Source: Streptomyces fradiae ATCC 10745 = DSM 40063 (GTDB taxonomy: Bacteria; Actinomycetota; Actinomycetes; Streptomycetales; Streptomycetaceae). From it: DNA of 64,000 bases. Below the pieces are notes generated by a model. It was not told the DNA's origin. It ran no database searches and saw only the letters and a program-made list of their open reading frames with translations. Shown here one piece after another: positions 1-8,501 of the stretch; positions within the stretch are counted from its first letter, which is position 1, and each line of letters begins with the position of its first letter. The translations under genes were made by a program, and so were the position numbers. The DNA lies in NCBI RefSeq assembly GCF_008704425.1, contig NZ_CP023696.1, positions 3,086,501-3,150,500 on the forward strand, in the 5' to 3' direction.

Positions 1-185
1 ATCCGCAGCGCCTTGGCGACCTGCTGGAGCACCTCCGCGCTCGGCTTGCGCAGCCCGCGCTCGATCTGGCTCAGATACGGATTCGACACCCCGGCCGCCT
101 CCGCGAGCTGCCGCAGCGAGAGCTGCGCGGTGCGCCGCTGCTCACGGAGGTACTCGCCGAGGTTGCCGACGTTCAGTGATGCCAT
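1..185 (-). CDS. XRE-family helix-turn-helix regulator, N-terminal part (cut by window edge)
   Basis: The reverse strand from 185 encodes 61 residues that run off the left edge. They read as a complete Cro/C1-type helix-turn-helix: 'EYLREQRRTAQLSLRQLAEA' then 'GVSNPYLSQIERGLRKPS', the SNPYLSQIE segment being the usual recognition helix of Streptomyces XRE proteins. This is a DNA-binding transcription factor; its effector domain and targets lie outside the window. It is divergent from the next gene, with about 230 bases between. I see no other gene in that gap. Confidence 0.85.
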   Translation of the reverse strand, partial: MASLNVGNLGEYLREQRRTAQLSLRQLAEAAGVSNPYLSQIERGLRKPSAEVLQQVAKALR

Positions 186-411
186 GTCCCGATACTGCCC
201 CAGCGGTGCTAACAATTGCAAGCAGACGCTTGCGCCAGTTATACGAGCGGGGCGCTCCGTCCGCCCGCCGACCGTCCGGTCCGCCGAAGACGGGCCCTTC
301 GGTTCCCGGCACGCCAGGGCCTCAACTTCACTCGGGCGCAAGGCGATACGGCCTCTGCTCGGTGTGTCCGCGTGCCAGCATGGGGTGGGAGTCGTCGGCG
401 GGAGGGGAGCC

Positions 412-1188
412 ATGGCAGCCGAACGCGTGTGGCTGGACGTGCCGTTCGCGGAGAAGGACGAGGCGAAGAGGGGCGGTGCGCGGTGGGACGCCGCCGCGAA
501 GCGGTGGTACGCGCCCCGGCCGGGGATGGCGGGGCTGGAGCGGTGGGCCGCCGCACCGGAGGTGCCCGATCTGCTGCCGGGTGAGGACCGGAGCCTGGGC
601 AGCGGGCTGTTCGTCGACCTGGTACCGCGCAGCTGCTGGTTCACCAACGTCCGGTACTGCGTGGACGGCAGGGACTGGGAGCGGCTGCGCCGCATGATCA
701 CCCGCAGGGCGGGCTTCCGCTGCGAGGCCTGCGGCGCCGCCGAGGACCGCGACCGGCGGCGCTGGCTCGAGGCGCACGAGCGGTGGACGTACGACGACTC
801 CACCCGCGTGCAGACCCTCAGGCGGCTCATCTGCCTGTGCACCGACTGCCACACGGTCACCCACTTCGGGCTCGCCCAGGTCCGGGGCGTCGAGGCGCGG
901 GCGTTCGCCCATCTGGTGGAGGTCACCGGGATGACCGAAGCGCAGGCGCGGCAGCACGTCGGTGCGGCCTTCGCGGTGTGGGAGCGGCGTTCCCGGGTCA
1001 CCTGGGAGCTGGACCTCGGCATCCTCACCGACGCGGGGATCACCCTCGCCGTGCCCCCGGACGCCGCGGACCGGGCCCGGGTGTCCGAGGAGACCCTGCG
1101 GCGGGAGGGGCGTCCGGCCGTGCCCCGGCAGTCCGGCTCCGGCCCGTACGGCGGCGGCGACGCCGGGCGGTCGAGCGGGCCGCGCTGA
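412..1188 (+). CDS. DUF5710 domain protein with HNH-like cysteine motifs
   Basis: A 258-residue protein; ATG at 412 follows a GGAGGGGAG ribosome site, so the longer upstream reading frame is not used. Residues about 5-40 ('VWLDVPFAEKDEAKRGGARW', 'KRWYAPRPG') match DUF5710, a small domain found with DNA-processing and conjugation proteins. The middle has CxxC ('CEACG', about residue 104) and CxxCH ('CTDCH', about 145) with 'LEAHERW' between, the layout of a zinc-bound HNH/McrA-like nuclease fold. Catalysis is inferred, not shown. It stands alone and its substrate is unknown. Confidence 0.75.
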   Translation: MAAERVWLDVPFAEKDEAKRGGARWDAAAKRWYAPRPGMAGLERWAAAPEVPDLLPGEDRSLGSGLFVDLVPRSCWFTNVRYCVDGRDWERLRRMITRRAGFRCEACGAAEDRDRRRWLEAHERWTYDDSTRVQTLRRLICLCTDCHTVTHFGLAQVRGVEARAFAHLVEVTGMTEAQARQHVGAAFAVWERRSRVTWELDLGILTDAGITLAVPPDAADRARVSEETLRREGRPAVPRQSGSGPYGGGDAGRSSGPR

Positions 1189-1289
1189 CGGAGGGGCGGG
1201 GCGGTACTGAGGAGGGGGGTGGGGCTGGGCGGGGAGAGCGGGGCGCGGCGAACCGGTCGGCCGGGCGGGACGGCCGGGCCGGGTGGGGC

Positions 1290-2456
1290 TCAGCGTCCGG
1301 TTCCGCCGCCCGCCCCGCGCGCGGCCCCGTACAGCAGCAGCGCCGCCGCGCCGAGCAGGGACACCGCGGCGGTGGCGACGAGCAGCGGCCCCAGCCCCAG
1401 GCCGGGCAGCACCGCACCGGCGAGGGCCGGCGCCGCGACCGAGCTGAGGGCCCCCACGACCAGGCAGGCCGTGAACGCCGCGCCCGCGTGCTCGGGCACC
1501 AGCCCGGCGGTCCAGACCGCGAGCACCGCGGACCCCGTCATGTACCCGGCTCCGAAGACGCACGCCGAGGCCGCCGTCGCGACGACGGAGTCGCCGCCCA
1601 GCGCGAGCAGCACCAGCGCCGCACCGACCGTCGCCAGGCACAGCGCGGCGACCCGGAGGCTGCCCGCTCGCCGCACGAGAGCCCCGGTCGCCACCGCCAC
1701 CATGCCGGTGAGGCCGATGGCCGCGTAGAGGGCCGGGACGGCTGCCGCCGGGAGGCCACCGCGGTCCAGGGCGTCGGCGGCGTAGGTGAAGTAGACGACC
1801 ACGGCCGCGAAGTAGACGACCGAGTAGGCCGCCGGGGCGCGCAGCGCCGCCACCAGGGAGGGGGCACCGGATCGTCCCTTCCGGTGCGGGGCCGCCCCGG
1901 TCCGCGGCACCAGGCGCACGTTCACGAGTGCGGCGGCCACCGCGGCGATGGCGATGCCGGCCCAGACCCGCCGCCACGAGCCCACCGCGGCCAGGACGGC
2001 CAGCCCGCCCAGCAGTACCAGTCCGCCGCTGGTGCCGGTCGTGATGACCGCCAGCGCCCTGGGCCGCTGTCGCGACGGCACCGAGCGGGTCACGATGTCG
2101 GAGTAGGGCGCCCAGACCCAGCCGCCGGCGCTGCCGGCCAGGACCACACCGACGGCGAGCGGCTCCGGGGACCGGGCGAGGGTCACGATCACCGCCCCGG
2201 CGGCGCCGCACACCCCGCCCGCGGTCGTCGGCGCGCGCGGGCCGTGGCGGGCGGCGAGCCGTCCCGCGAGCAGCAGCCCGGCCAGGTAGCCCGCGAAGGT
2301 CGCGCCGGCGATCAGGCCCAGCACCGACTCGGAGAGCCCCAGGTCCGCCCGGATGCCGGGCAGTGTCAGACCGTAGGCGTAGCGGGCCATGCCGAACGCG
2401 ACCCCGACCACCGCCGCCCCGGCCAGGCCGATCCGTCCGCCCGCGGAGAGCGTCAT
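1290..2456 (-). CDS. MFS transporter (YbfB/YjiJ-like)
   Basis: A 388-residue integral membrane protein of about twelve hydrophobic segments. The N-terminus 'GVAFGMARYAYGLTLPGIRA' and the loop 'LAGRLAARHGPRAP' are typical of the YbfB/YjiJ branch of the major facilitator superfamily. The start at 2456 was chosen because a GGGGGT stretch lies just upstream; an in-frame ATG 36 bases earlier is possible. Substrate unknown. A 250-base gap separates it from the ATP-grasp gene, which is transcribed in the same direction. Confidence 0.85.
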   Translation of the reverse strand: MTLSAGGRIGLAGAAVVGVAFGMARYAYGLTLPGIRADLGLSESVLGLIAGATFAGYLAGLLLAGRLAARHGPRAPTTAGGVCGAAGAVIVTLARSPEPLAVGVVLAGSAGGWVWAPYSDIVTRSVPSRQRPRALAVITTGTSGGLVLLGGLAVLAAVGSWRRVWAGIAIAAVAAALVNVRLVPRTGAAPHRKGRSGAPSLVAALRAPAAYSVVYFAAVVVYFTYAADALDRGGLPAAAVPALYAAIGLTGMVAVATGALVRRAGSLRVAALCLATVGAALVLLALGGDSVVATAASACVFGAGYMTGSAVLAVWTAGLVPEHAGAAFTACLVVGALSSVAAPALAGAVLPGLGLGPLLVATAAVSLLGAAALLLYGAARGAGGGTGR

Positions 2457-2706
2457 GGGACCCCCGTCACGCCGTGGGCCCGGCGGCATCACGGACCCGC
2501 GGCCGGGTGCGGCGGGTGTCGACCAGCACGGGGCGCATGCGCCAACCCTTCCACAGCGGGACCGGTCCGGCCGGATCCCGGTGGCGTCGATGTGCCGGAG
2601 CCACGCCTCCTGATCGGACCCGACGGGTCGGCGGGATGCCGATGCGCCGGGGCGGTCAGCCTCCGGCGCCCGGGTCGGAGGACGGGGTCCGGGGGCGTGC
2701 CGGGGG

Positions 2707-4008
2707 TTAGGTGTTCGCGGGGCGAGTGGTCACGACAGGGGTGGCGCGCAGTGCGGTGACCGCCGCCGCGCAGGCCGCCGGGCCCGGTGCCGTCAGCAGG
2801 GCCGTGCCGAGGCGGTCCGCCGACGACCTGAGCGGCGTCACCGGGTCGCCCGGCTCCACCGGCACGTCCCAGTGCTCCAGCCGCCAGGCCGCCGGTTCCG
2901 GCCGGGGCGCGACGGACGTGACGCGGCCGGGCGGCGCGGTCACGAACACGGTCGCCGCCGCCGCCACGGCCTCCCCCGGCTCCTCGCGCGGGCCCACCCC
3001 GAGCACCCACCCCAGGGCGGCGCGCCGCCAGTCCACGCGCCGGGTGAGCCGTACGAGGTCGGGGATGCCGTCGCCGCCGGGCCGGGTGTGCGTCTCGATC
3101 ACGGTCACCCGGCCGCCCTCGACCTTGACCTCCGTGTGCGCGGGGCCGTCGGCGAGGCCCACCGCGTCGAGGAGTTCCGCGACCGCCCGCTCCACGCGCC
3201 GCCGGCCGGCCGCGCCCAGCGAGGGCGGCGGCATCAGATGCGCCACCTCGACGAACGCCTCGCCCTCGGTGCGCTTCTCGGCGATGCCCAGGAACGTGTG
3301 GCGCCCGCCCGAGGAGAGCGACTCGACGCTGAACTCCCGCCCCCCGACGTACCGTTCCAGCAGGGTGGCGCGGTTCCTGCGGTCCTCCGGCAGGTCCTCC
3401 GCCGCGCGCAGCAGCGTGACGGCGTGGCTGCCGGTGCCGCCGACCGGCTTGGCGACGACCAGCGCGCCCGCCCCGGCGCCACGGGGGCCGCCGCGGTGGC
3501 CACCAGGCCCGTGACCGGGCCGCCCGCCGCGGGTCCCGTGGCCGCTGTGCCCGCCACCGTGGCCGCCGGGGCCGTCTCCGCGCCCGCCACCGCGGCCGCC
3601 GTCCGGTGCGAAGAGCCCGGCCACCGCCCGCGCGTCGTCCCCGGCCGCGAACGGCGGGTTCAGGTGCGGGGCCTTCCGCTCCAGCAGGCGCCGCATCTCC
3701 AGCTTGTCGCGCGTCGCCCGTACGACCTCCGGCGGCACCCCGGCCGCGCCGAGGCGCCGCGCCGCGACGGCCGCCGGTTCCAGGCCGAGCTCGGTCAGCG
3801 AGACGACGGCGGCCGGGGCCAGGGGGCGCAGCACCTCGTCCACGAACCGGAGGAACGTCGGACCGTGCTGGTAGTCGGCCGCGTGGTACGCGGCGGCCGG
3901 GACGTCCAGCGGCGCGGCGCCCGGCAGCCGTACGTGGACGACGTCGGCGGGCAGCGTGGCCGCCGCCCGGGCGACCGCCGCGTCGGCGCCGAGGACGACG
4001 AGCGTCAC
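2707..4008 (-). CDS. ATP-grasp domain enzyme with Gly/His-rich insertion
   Basis: A 433-residue protein with a GTG start ('VTLVVLGAD'). It has an N-terminal Rossmann-like pre-ATP-grasp half, then 'DKLEMRRLLERKAP', the 'VVAKPVGGTGSHAV' ATP-binding strand at about 184-197, and 'VTVIETHTRPGGDGIPDL' near 315, the metal-binding end of the ATP-grasp fold. Such enzymes join a carboxylate to an amine, thiol or hydroxyl using ATP; the substrates cannot be read here. Residues 137-181 are an extra Gly/His/Arg-rich stretch placed just before the ATP-binding strand. It may be in the same transcript as the HelD gene upstream, but 356 bases separate them. Confidence 0.8.
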   Translation of the reverse strand: MTLVVLGADAAVARAAATLPADVVHVRLPGAAPLDVPAAAYHAADYQHGPTFLRFVDEVLRPLAPAAVVSLTELGLEPAAVAARRLGAAGVPPEVVRATRDKLEMRRLLERKAPHLNPPFAAGDDARAVAGLFAPDGGRGGGRGDGPGGHGGGHSGHGTRGGRPGHGPGGHRGGPRGAGAGALVVAKPVGGTGSHAVTLLRAAEDLPEDRRNRATLLERYVGGREFSVESLSSGGRHTFLGIAEKRTEGEAFVEVAHLMPPPSLGAAGRRRVERAVAELLDAVGLADGPAHTEVKVEGGRVTVIETHTRPGGDGIPDLVRLTRRVDWRRAALGWVLGVGPREEPGEAVAAAATVFVTAPPGRVTSVAPRPEPAAWRLEHWDVPVEPGDPVTPLRSSADRLGTALLTAPGPAACAAAVTALRATPVVTTRPANT

Positions 4009-4201
4009 GGCGCCCGCCCCGGGGCGCGCACCCGGCCGGCGCGGTGTTCGTAGCCGCACTCCACACGCCGGATCGTAGCCGCCGCCGTACGGCCGGGGAG
4101 GGCGTACCGGGACCCGTCGTGGTGGCTCCTGGGCGGGGCCTCCCGGGCGGGCCTCGTGTGCCGAGCCGCGAGGGTGGGAGGCTCGGGAGGCGGGGCCGTC
4201 C

Positions 4202-4345
4202 GGTGGCGCCTCACCCGATGGCGCCTCACCCGGTGGCGCCTCACCCGCTGGTGCCTCCCCGGGTGGCGCCTCACCCGGTGGCGCCTCCCCTGCTGGTGCC
4301 TCCCCCGCTGGTGCCTCTCCGGTGGCGCCTCTCCGGTGGTGCGGA
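4202..4345. repeat. 15-bp tandem repeat, about nine copies, between HelD and ATP-grasp genes
   Basis: Units close to GGTGGCGCCTCACCC follow one another head to tail, drifting to GGTGGCGCCTCTCC at the right end. The array lies in the 356-base space 4009-4364, downstream of the HelD stop codon on the transcribed (minus) strand. No gene is supported there. Read on the minus strand it would code for a repeating Gly-Glu-Ala-Pro-Pro, but no start or ribosome site serves it. Confidence 0.85.
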
Positions 4346-4364
4346 CGCGTTCGTACGGCTCCGC

Positions 4365-6524
4365 TCACTCCGCCCGCAGTTCCGGTGGCAGTGGCCGGGC
4401 GTGCAGGACGTCCAGGCGCGACACCGCCCGGGTCAGGGCGACGTACAGCCGGCTGAGGCCGCGGGGGTCCCCGCCCGCGACCGTCGCGGGCTCGGCCAGG
4501 ATCACGTGGTCGTACTCCAGGCCCTTCGCCAGCCCGGCCGGCACCACCGTGACGCGCGGCGCGTCGGCGGCGACCTCGCCGGGGTGCCCCGCCGGTACGC
4601 CCGCCGCGGCCAGCACCTCGCGCGTCCGCCCGTACGCCGCGTCCGCCACGACCACCCCGACGGAGCCCTCCCGTGCCAGCGCGGCCCGCACGGCGTCCAC
4701 GACCGCCGTCTCCAGGACGTCCACCGCCCGTACGGTCACCTCGCCGTCCCGCCGCACCGACCGGGCGGGCGGCACGTCCACGGGGAGCGCGGCGAGCAGC
4801 CGGTTGGCCAGCTCGACGACGGCGCCCGGCACCCGGTACCCGGCCGTCAGCGCCGTGACCCGCGCGTCCGGGCGGCCCAGGTGCGCGAGCTGCTCCCGCC
4901 AGTCGCGGGCCGCCCAGGGGGCCGTGCCCTGCGCGAGGTCGCCCAGCACGGTGAGGGAACCGGACGCGGCGGTACGGCGGGCGACCGCCCGGCACTGCAT
5001 GGGCGACAGGTCCTGCGCCTCGTCCACCACGATGTGGCCGTACCCGGCGGGGCGTTCGAGCGCGGCGGCCAGTTCGTCGAGGAGGACCAGGTCGGCGGCG
5101 GTCCAGCGGGCGGAGCGGTACGAGCGCGGGGGCCTCGCCCAGCGGATCGCGGCCCGCTCGGCGCCGGTCAGCACGGGGTCGCGCGGGTCGGCCAGCACCT
5201 CGGCGAGCACCTGCTCGGGGGTGGCCCTGGGCCAGCACGCGTCCAGCAGGGCGGCGACCGGGCGGGACCGGCCCGCCCGCCGCTCCCACGCGGCGCCCAC
5301 CGGTCCGGCGCGCCGCTCGGCACGCGCGCGCAGCGCCCGTACGACCCGGCTGCGCAGGCGCTCCCGGCCCACCAGGTACGGCGGGGCCTCCGCCCGTACC
5401 TCCGCGACGAGCGCGGCCAGCTCGTCCGCCGGGACGCGCCAGCGGTAGGCGCCGTCCGGGACGGCCAGCTCCCCGGCGGGGGGCGCGACGCGCGCGTACA
5501 GGGCGCGGTGCAGTACGGCGGCCATGCGGGCGTCGTGCTTGACGGCCGCCGCCGCGTCGGTGTCCTCGGCGCGGGGCTCGTGGCCGACGGTCCGGGCGAT
5601 CTCCTCGTCGACGGTGGTCTGCCGCACGTCCCGCTCGCCGAGGGCGGGCAGGACCTCGGAGACGTACGCCAGGAAGGCCCGGTTGGGACCGAGGATGAGC
5701 AGTCCGCCGCGCTGGACGCGCCGGGGGTGGGTGTACAGCAGGTACGCGGCCCGGTGCAGGCCGACGGCGGTCTTGCCGGTGCCGGGGGCGCCCTGCACGC
5801 ACAGCGACGCGGAGAGCGGGGCCCGGACGAGGTCGTCCTGCTCGGGCTGGATCGTCGCGGCGATGTCCCGCATGGGGCCGACCCGGGGGCGCTCGATCTC
5901 GGCGGCGAGCAGTCCCCCGGTGGCGGTACCCGTCTCGCACGCCGCGCCGGGCCCCGAGGCGGCGCCCGCGCCGCGCCGCGCGTCCGGCACCCGGTCGGCT
6001 CCCGCCCCGTCGCCGAGCGCCGCCTCGGGCGCCGCCCCGCGTTCCGCCCCGGGCGCCGTGCCGGGGGCGGGCGCCGGGAGGGCCAGGTGCTCGTCCTCCA
6101 GGCCGGTCAGGTCCGCGGAGTCGCCCTCGCTGTACGGCGCCCAGCCGAAGCGCCGCCGGACGGCCACGCCCCGGGGGTCGTCCCGGCGCGCCTGGTAGAA
6201 CGCGCGGGCCACGGGCGCCCGCCAGTCCACGACGAGCGGCGGCTCGGCCGGGTGGGCGCCGATCCGGCGGCGGCCGATGTGGTGGCTGCGCCCGTCGGTG
6301 TGGTCGAGGCGGCCGAAGAACATCGGTCCGGGCGGCTCCTCGCGCAGCTCCTTGGCGTGGCTGCGCAGCCGGTAGCCGAGGGCCTCGGCGTCGGCGCCGG
6401 ACGCGGAGACGTCCTCGCCGGTGACGACGCGTTCGGCGGCGCCGTCCGCCATGCGGTGCAGCGTGGTGCGGCAGAGGTCGTGGAAGTCCCGTTCCCGTCG
6501 CAGGTCATGGTCGAGTGGCGTCAT
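4365..6524 (-). CDS. helD: HelD-type RNA polymerase recycling ATPase (UvrD/Rep superfamily)
   Basis: A 719-residue superfamily-1 helicase-like ATPase. The N-terminal part carries the HelD signature 'VVDWRAPVARAFYQA' (about 98-112). Walker A 'GAPGTGKTA' lies near 245-253 and motif II 'VVDEAQDLSPMQ' near 500. HelD proteins bind RNA polymerase and pull it off DNA; the related HelR of Streptomyces venezuelae displaces rifamycin. Residues about 151-204 are a low-complexity Ala/Gly/Pro insertion. It lies 48 bases after a TetR gene on the same strand, with a palindrome in that gap. I looked for a rifamycin-associated element upstream and saw none. The exact HelD subclass is uncertain. Confidence 0.85.
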   Translation of the reverse strand: MTPLDHDLRRERDFHDLCRTTLHRMADGAAERVVTGEDVSASGADAEALGYRLRSHAKELREEPPGPMFFGRLDHTDGRSHHIGRRRIGAHPAEPPLVVDWRAPVARAFYQARRDDPRGVAVRRRFGWAPYSEGDSADLTGLEDEHLALPAPAPGTAPGAERGAAPEAALGDGAGADRVPDARRGAGAASGPGAACETGTATGGLLAAEIERPRVGPMRDIAATIQPEQDDLVRAPLSASLCVQGAPGTGKTAVGLHRAAYLLYTHPRRVQRGGLLILGPNRAFLAYVSEVLPALGERDVRQTTVDEEIARTVGHEPRAEDTDAAAAVKHDARMAAVLHRALYARVAPPAGELAVPDGAYRWRVPADELAALVAEVRAEAPPYLVGRERLRSRVVRALRARAERRAGPVGAAWERRAGRSRPVAALLDACWPRATPEQVLAEVLADPRDPVLTGAERAAIRWARPPRSYRSARWTAADLVLLDELAAALERPAGYGHIVVDEAQDLSPMQCRAVARRTAASGSLTVLGDLAQGTAPWAARDWREQLAHLGRPDARVTALTAGYRVPGAVVELANRLLAALPVDVPPARSVRRDGEVTVRAVDVLETAVVDAVRAALAREGSVGVVVADAAYGRTREVLAAAGVPAGHPGEVAADAPRVTVVPAGLAKGLEYDHVILAEPATVAGGDPRGLSRLYVALTRAVSRLDVLHARPLPPELRAE

Positions 6525-6557
6525 TCCCCCGAGAATAACGCAACCGAGTAGCTTTTT

Positions 6558-6568
6558 TAACTGAGTTA
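6558..6568. promoter_or_regulatory. 11-bp palindrome TAACTGAGTTA upstream of HelD gene
   Basis: A perfect inverted repeat (TAACT-G-AGTTA) in the 48-base space between the TetR stop and the HelD start. Its AT-rich surroundings contrast with the rest of the window. It resembles TetR-family operators, so the adjacent TetR protein could control helD from here. That link is inference. Confidence 0.5.
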
Positions 6569-6572
6569 CACT

Positions 6573-7436
6573 TCAGGCCCGGACCGTCGGGAGGCCGCCC
6601 GCCTCCTTCCCCCCGGACGACCGCGCGGACCCCTCGCCCGACTCCCGCACGAGCCCCTCAGCAAGCCCCTCGGCGAGCCCCTCCGCGAGCTGGCGGAACG
6701 CCACCCCCGCCGCCGCCACCGCGTCCGGATGGACCCGGTCGGCACTCTCCCCGGCCTCCACGCGCCGCCAGTTCTCCTCCGCCAGGACCCGCAGCACCGC
6801 CACGATCTGCCCGGCGGCGAGCCGCGCGGCCACGGCCGGGCGCCCCGGCGCGCCGGTACCGCCGAGCGCCTCGGCCAGCGCCCGCTCGGACTCGCCCTGG
6901 TACGCGTGGAGCCGCGCGACCAGGCTCGGCGTGCCGTAGAGCAGCCGGTGGAAGGCCAGGACGGACGGCTCGTCGCTCAGGCCCGTGACCGGGTCCCGGC
7001 GGTCGAGGCCGTCGAGGTGGTGCCGGTGCAGGGCCTCCAGCGGGCCGACGCCCTCGGGGCGGGCGGCGACCACGCGGGCCGCCTCGTCGCGGTGGTCGGC
7101 GAACCGGTGGACGACCAGGTCCTCCTTGGCGGGGAAGTACCGGAACAGCGTCGGCTTCGACACCTCGGCCGCCGCCGCCACCTCGGCGACGGACACCCGG
7201 TCGAAGCCGCGCTCCTGGAACAGGGCGATGGCCGCGTCGGAGATGGCCCGGTACGTGCGGGCCTTCTTCCGCTCCCGCAGCCCGGGAGCCGCATCGGCGC
7301 CCGCGCCTCCCGCGCCTCCCGCAGCGCCCGTACCGCCCGTACCGCCCGCAGCGCCCGTACCGCCCGCGCCGCCCGTACCGCCCGCGCCGCCGCCGGGGAC
7401 GCCCGGACCACCCCCGCGCCCGCCCGCCTCAGCCAT
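6573..7436 (-). CDS. TetR/AcrR-family regulator with long Gly-rich N-terminal tail
   Basis: A 287-residue protein. A helix-turn-helix typical of TetR begins near residue 60 ('AISDAAIALFQERGFDRVSV', 'VSKPTLFRYFPAKEDLV'). The C-terminal ligand domain has no recognisable type. The first about 50 residues are Gly/Ala/Thr repeats with no other in-frame start inside, so the tail is either real or mis-annotated by nature of the start. Its ATG overlaps the stop of the preceding TetR gene by 8 bases, which implies translational coupling. HelD follows it. Confidence 0.8.
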   Translation of the reverse strand: MAEAGGRGGGPGVPGGGAGGTGGAGGTGAAGGTGGTGAAGGAGGAGADAAPGLRERKKARTYRAISDAAIALFQERGFDRVSVAEVAAAAEVSKPTLFRYFPAKEDLVVHRFADHRDEAARVVAARPEGVGPLEALHRHHLDGLDRRDPVTGLSDEPSVLAFHRLLYGTPSLVARLHAYQGESERALAEALGGTGAPGRPAVAARLAAGQIVAVLRVLAEENWRRVEAGESADRVHPDAVAAAGVAFRQLAEGLAEGLAEGLVRESGEGSARSSGGKEAGGLPTVRA

Positions 7437-8193
7437 CGAACCGCCCCGCCACCAGTACCTCGACCCCGTCCAGCAGCCGCTCCAGCCCGAAGCGGAACTC
7501 GTGGTCCGGGTCGTCGGGGCCGTCCAGCACACCGGACTCCAGCGCCCGCGCCACCGCCGGATACCGCTCCGGGTCCGCCAGGAGGCGAAGGGTGCGGGCG
7601 TAGCGGGCCATCACCTGCTCGTGGGTCCCGCCCGTGGCCGTCACCGCCGCGTCGAGGTCGGCCATCAGCCCGGTGTCGTTGCGGACCAGTCCGCCGAGGA
7701 GCATCACCACGGAGATCTTGGCGCCCTCGTCCAGCGGTGTGGCCTCCAGCGCCCCCATCCCGGCCTCCCACCACGCCACCGAGTTGGGCGTGGCCGGCGG
7801 GCCCGAGACCGGGACGCGCAGCAGCCACAGGTTCCGCTGGAACACCGCGCGCTGCGCCCACGCCCAGCGGGTCAGGGCCTCGCGCCAGCCGGTGCCGGGC
7901 GGCGGCGGGTCCGGCGGCGCGCCGATCGCGGCGTCCTGCATCAGCACGTACAGCTCGTCCTTGGAGCCGACGTACCGGTAGAGCGACATGGTCGAGGCGC
8001 CGAGCTCCTTGGCGACGCGGCCCATCGACACCGCGGCCAGACCCTCAGACGCGGCCACGGCGACCGCCGCGTCCACGATCCGGTGGACGCTCAGGCCGGG
8101 CCTGGGGCCCTTGACGGGGCGCTCGCGCAGCCCCCAGGCGGCCGCCAGGCCGGGCGTGAGCCCCGTATCGCCCTTGTCCGCCACCGGCTCCAC
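7429..8193 (-). CDS. TetR-family regulator of a divergent drug ABC exporter
   Basis: A 254-residue protein with a TetR helix-turn-helix at about 35-80 ('RIVDAAVAVAASEGLAAVSM', 'STMSLYRYVGSKDELYVLM') and a C-terminal domain like those of TetR proteins beside DrrAB-type exporters. The gene diverges from the ABC transporter genes at 8502, and two near-identical palindromes lie in the gap, so it most likely represses both itself and the exporter and is released by an exported compound. Its stop overlaps the next TetR start. The inducing ligand is unknown. Confidence 0.88.
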   Translation of the reverse strand: MEPVADKGDTGLTPGLAAAWGLRERPVKGPRPGLSVHRIVDAAVAVAASEGLAAVSMGRVAKELGASTMSLYRYVGSKDELYVLMQDAAIGAPPDPPPPGTGWREALTRWAWAQRAVFQRNLWLLRVPVSGPPATPNSVAWWEAGMGALEATPLDEGAKISVVMLLGGLVRNDTGLMADLDAAVTATGGTHEQVMARYARTLRLLADPERYPAVARALESGVLDGPDDPDHEFRFGLERLLDGVEVLVAGRFDG

Positions 8194-8246
8194 CCCTCCT
8201 GGCCTCCAGCCCGTACGCCGGGCCGCTTGACGTCCATCCTAGTAAT

Positions 8247-8282
8247 GCGTAAGGCTTACGCAGTAACGCGTATGGCATACGC
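8247..8282. promoter_or_regulatory. Twin 15-bp TetR operators
   Basis: Two perfect palindromes, GCGTAAGGCTTACGC (8247-8261) and GCGTATGGCATACGC (8268-8282). They differ only in the inner bases and their centres are 21 bp apart, two helical turns. They sit 54 bases before the TetR start (8193) and 220 bases before drrA. The rest of the 308-base gap (8194-8501) is C-rich, with CCACCACCCCGGCCACCACC-like repeats and no gene. Confidence 0.8.
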
Positions 8283-8501
8283 AGTACGGGGGGCGACGGG
8301 CCGCACCCGTCCCCGGCCAGGCCCGCCATGCGCCGGCCGCGGCCACCGCGGCGCCCCGCCCCTCACGAGCCACCGCCCCTCCGCCCCCCGGCCCCCCCGT
8401 CCCTCACGCCCACCCCGCCCACCCCGGCCACCACCCCGGCCACCACCGCCACCCCGACCAGCACCGCCCCCCCAACCACCACCGACCCCGCAGGAGCCGC
8501 C

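Noticed and set aside
2707-5940. A single 1077-codon minus-strand frame joining the HelD region to the ATP-grasp gene
   Set aside because: Only the last 433 codons form a recognisable protein; the rest is out of frame with HelD and has no start signal.
6525-6572. Rifamycin-associated element upstream of the HelD gene
   Set aside because: I looked for the GGGGCTTGC-type inverted repeat and did not find it; only the TAACTGAGTTA palindrome is present.
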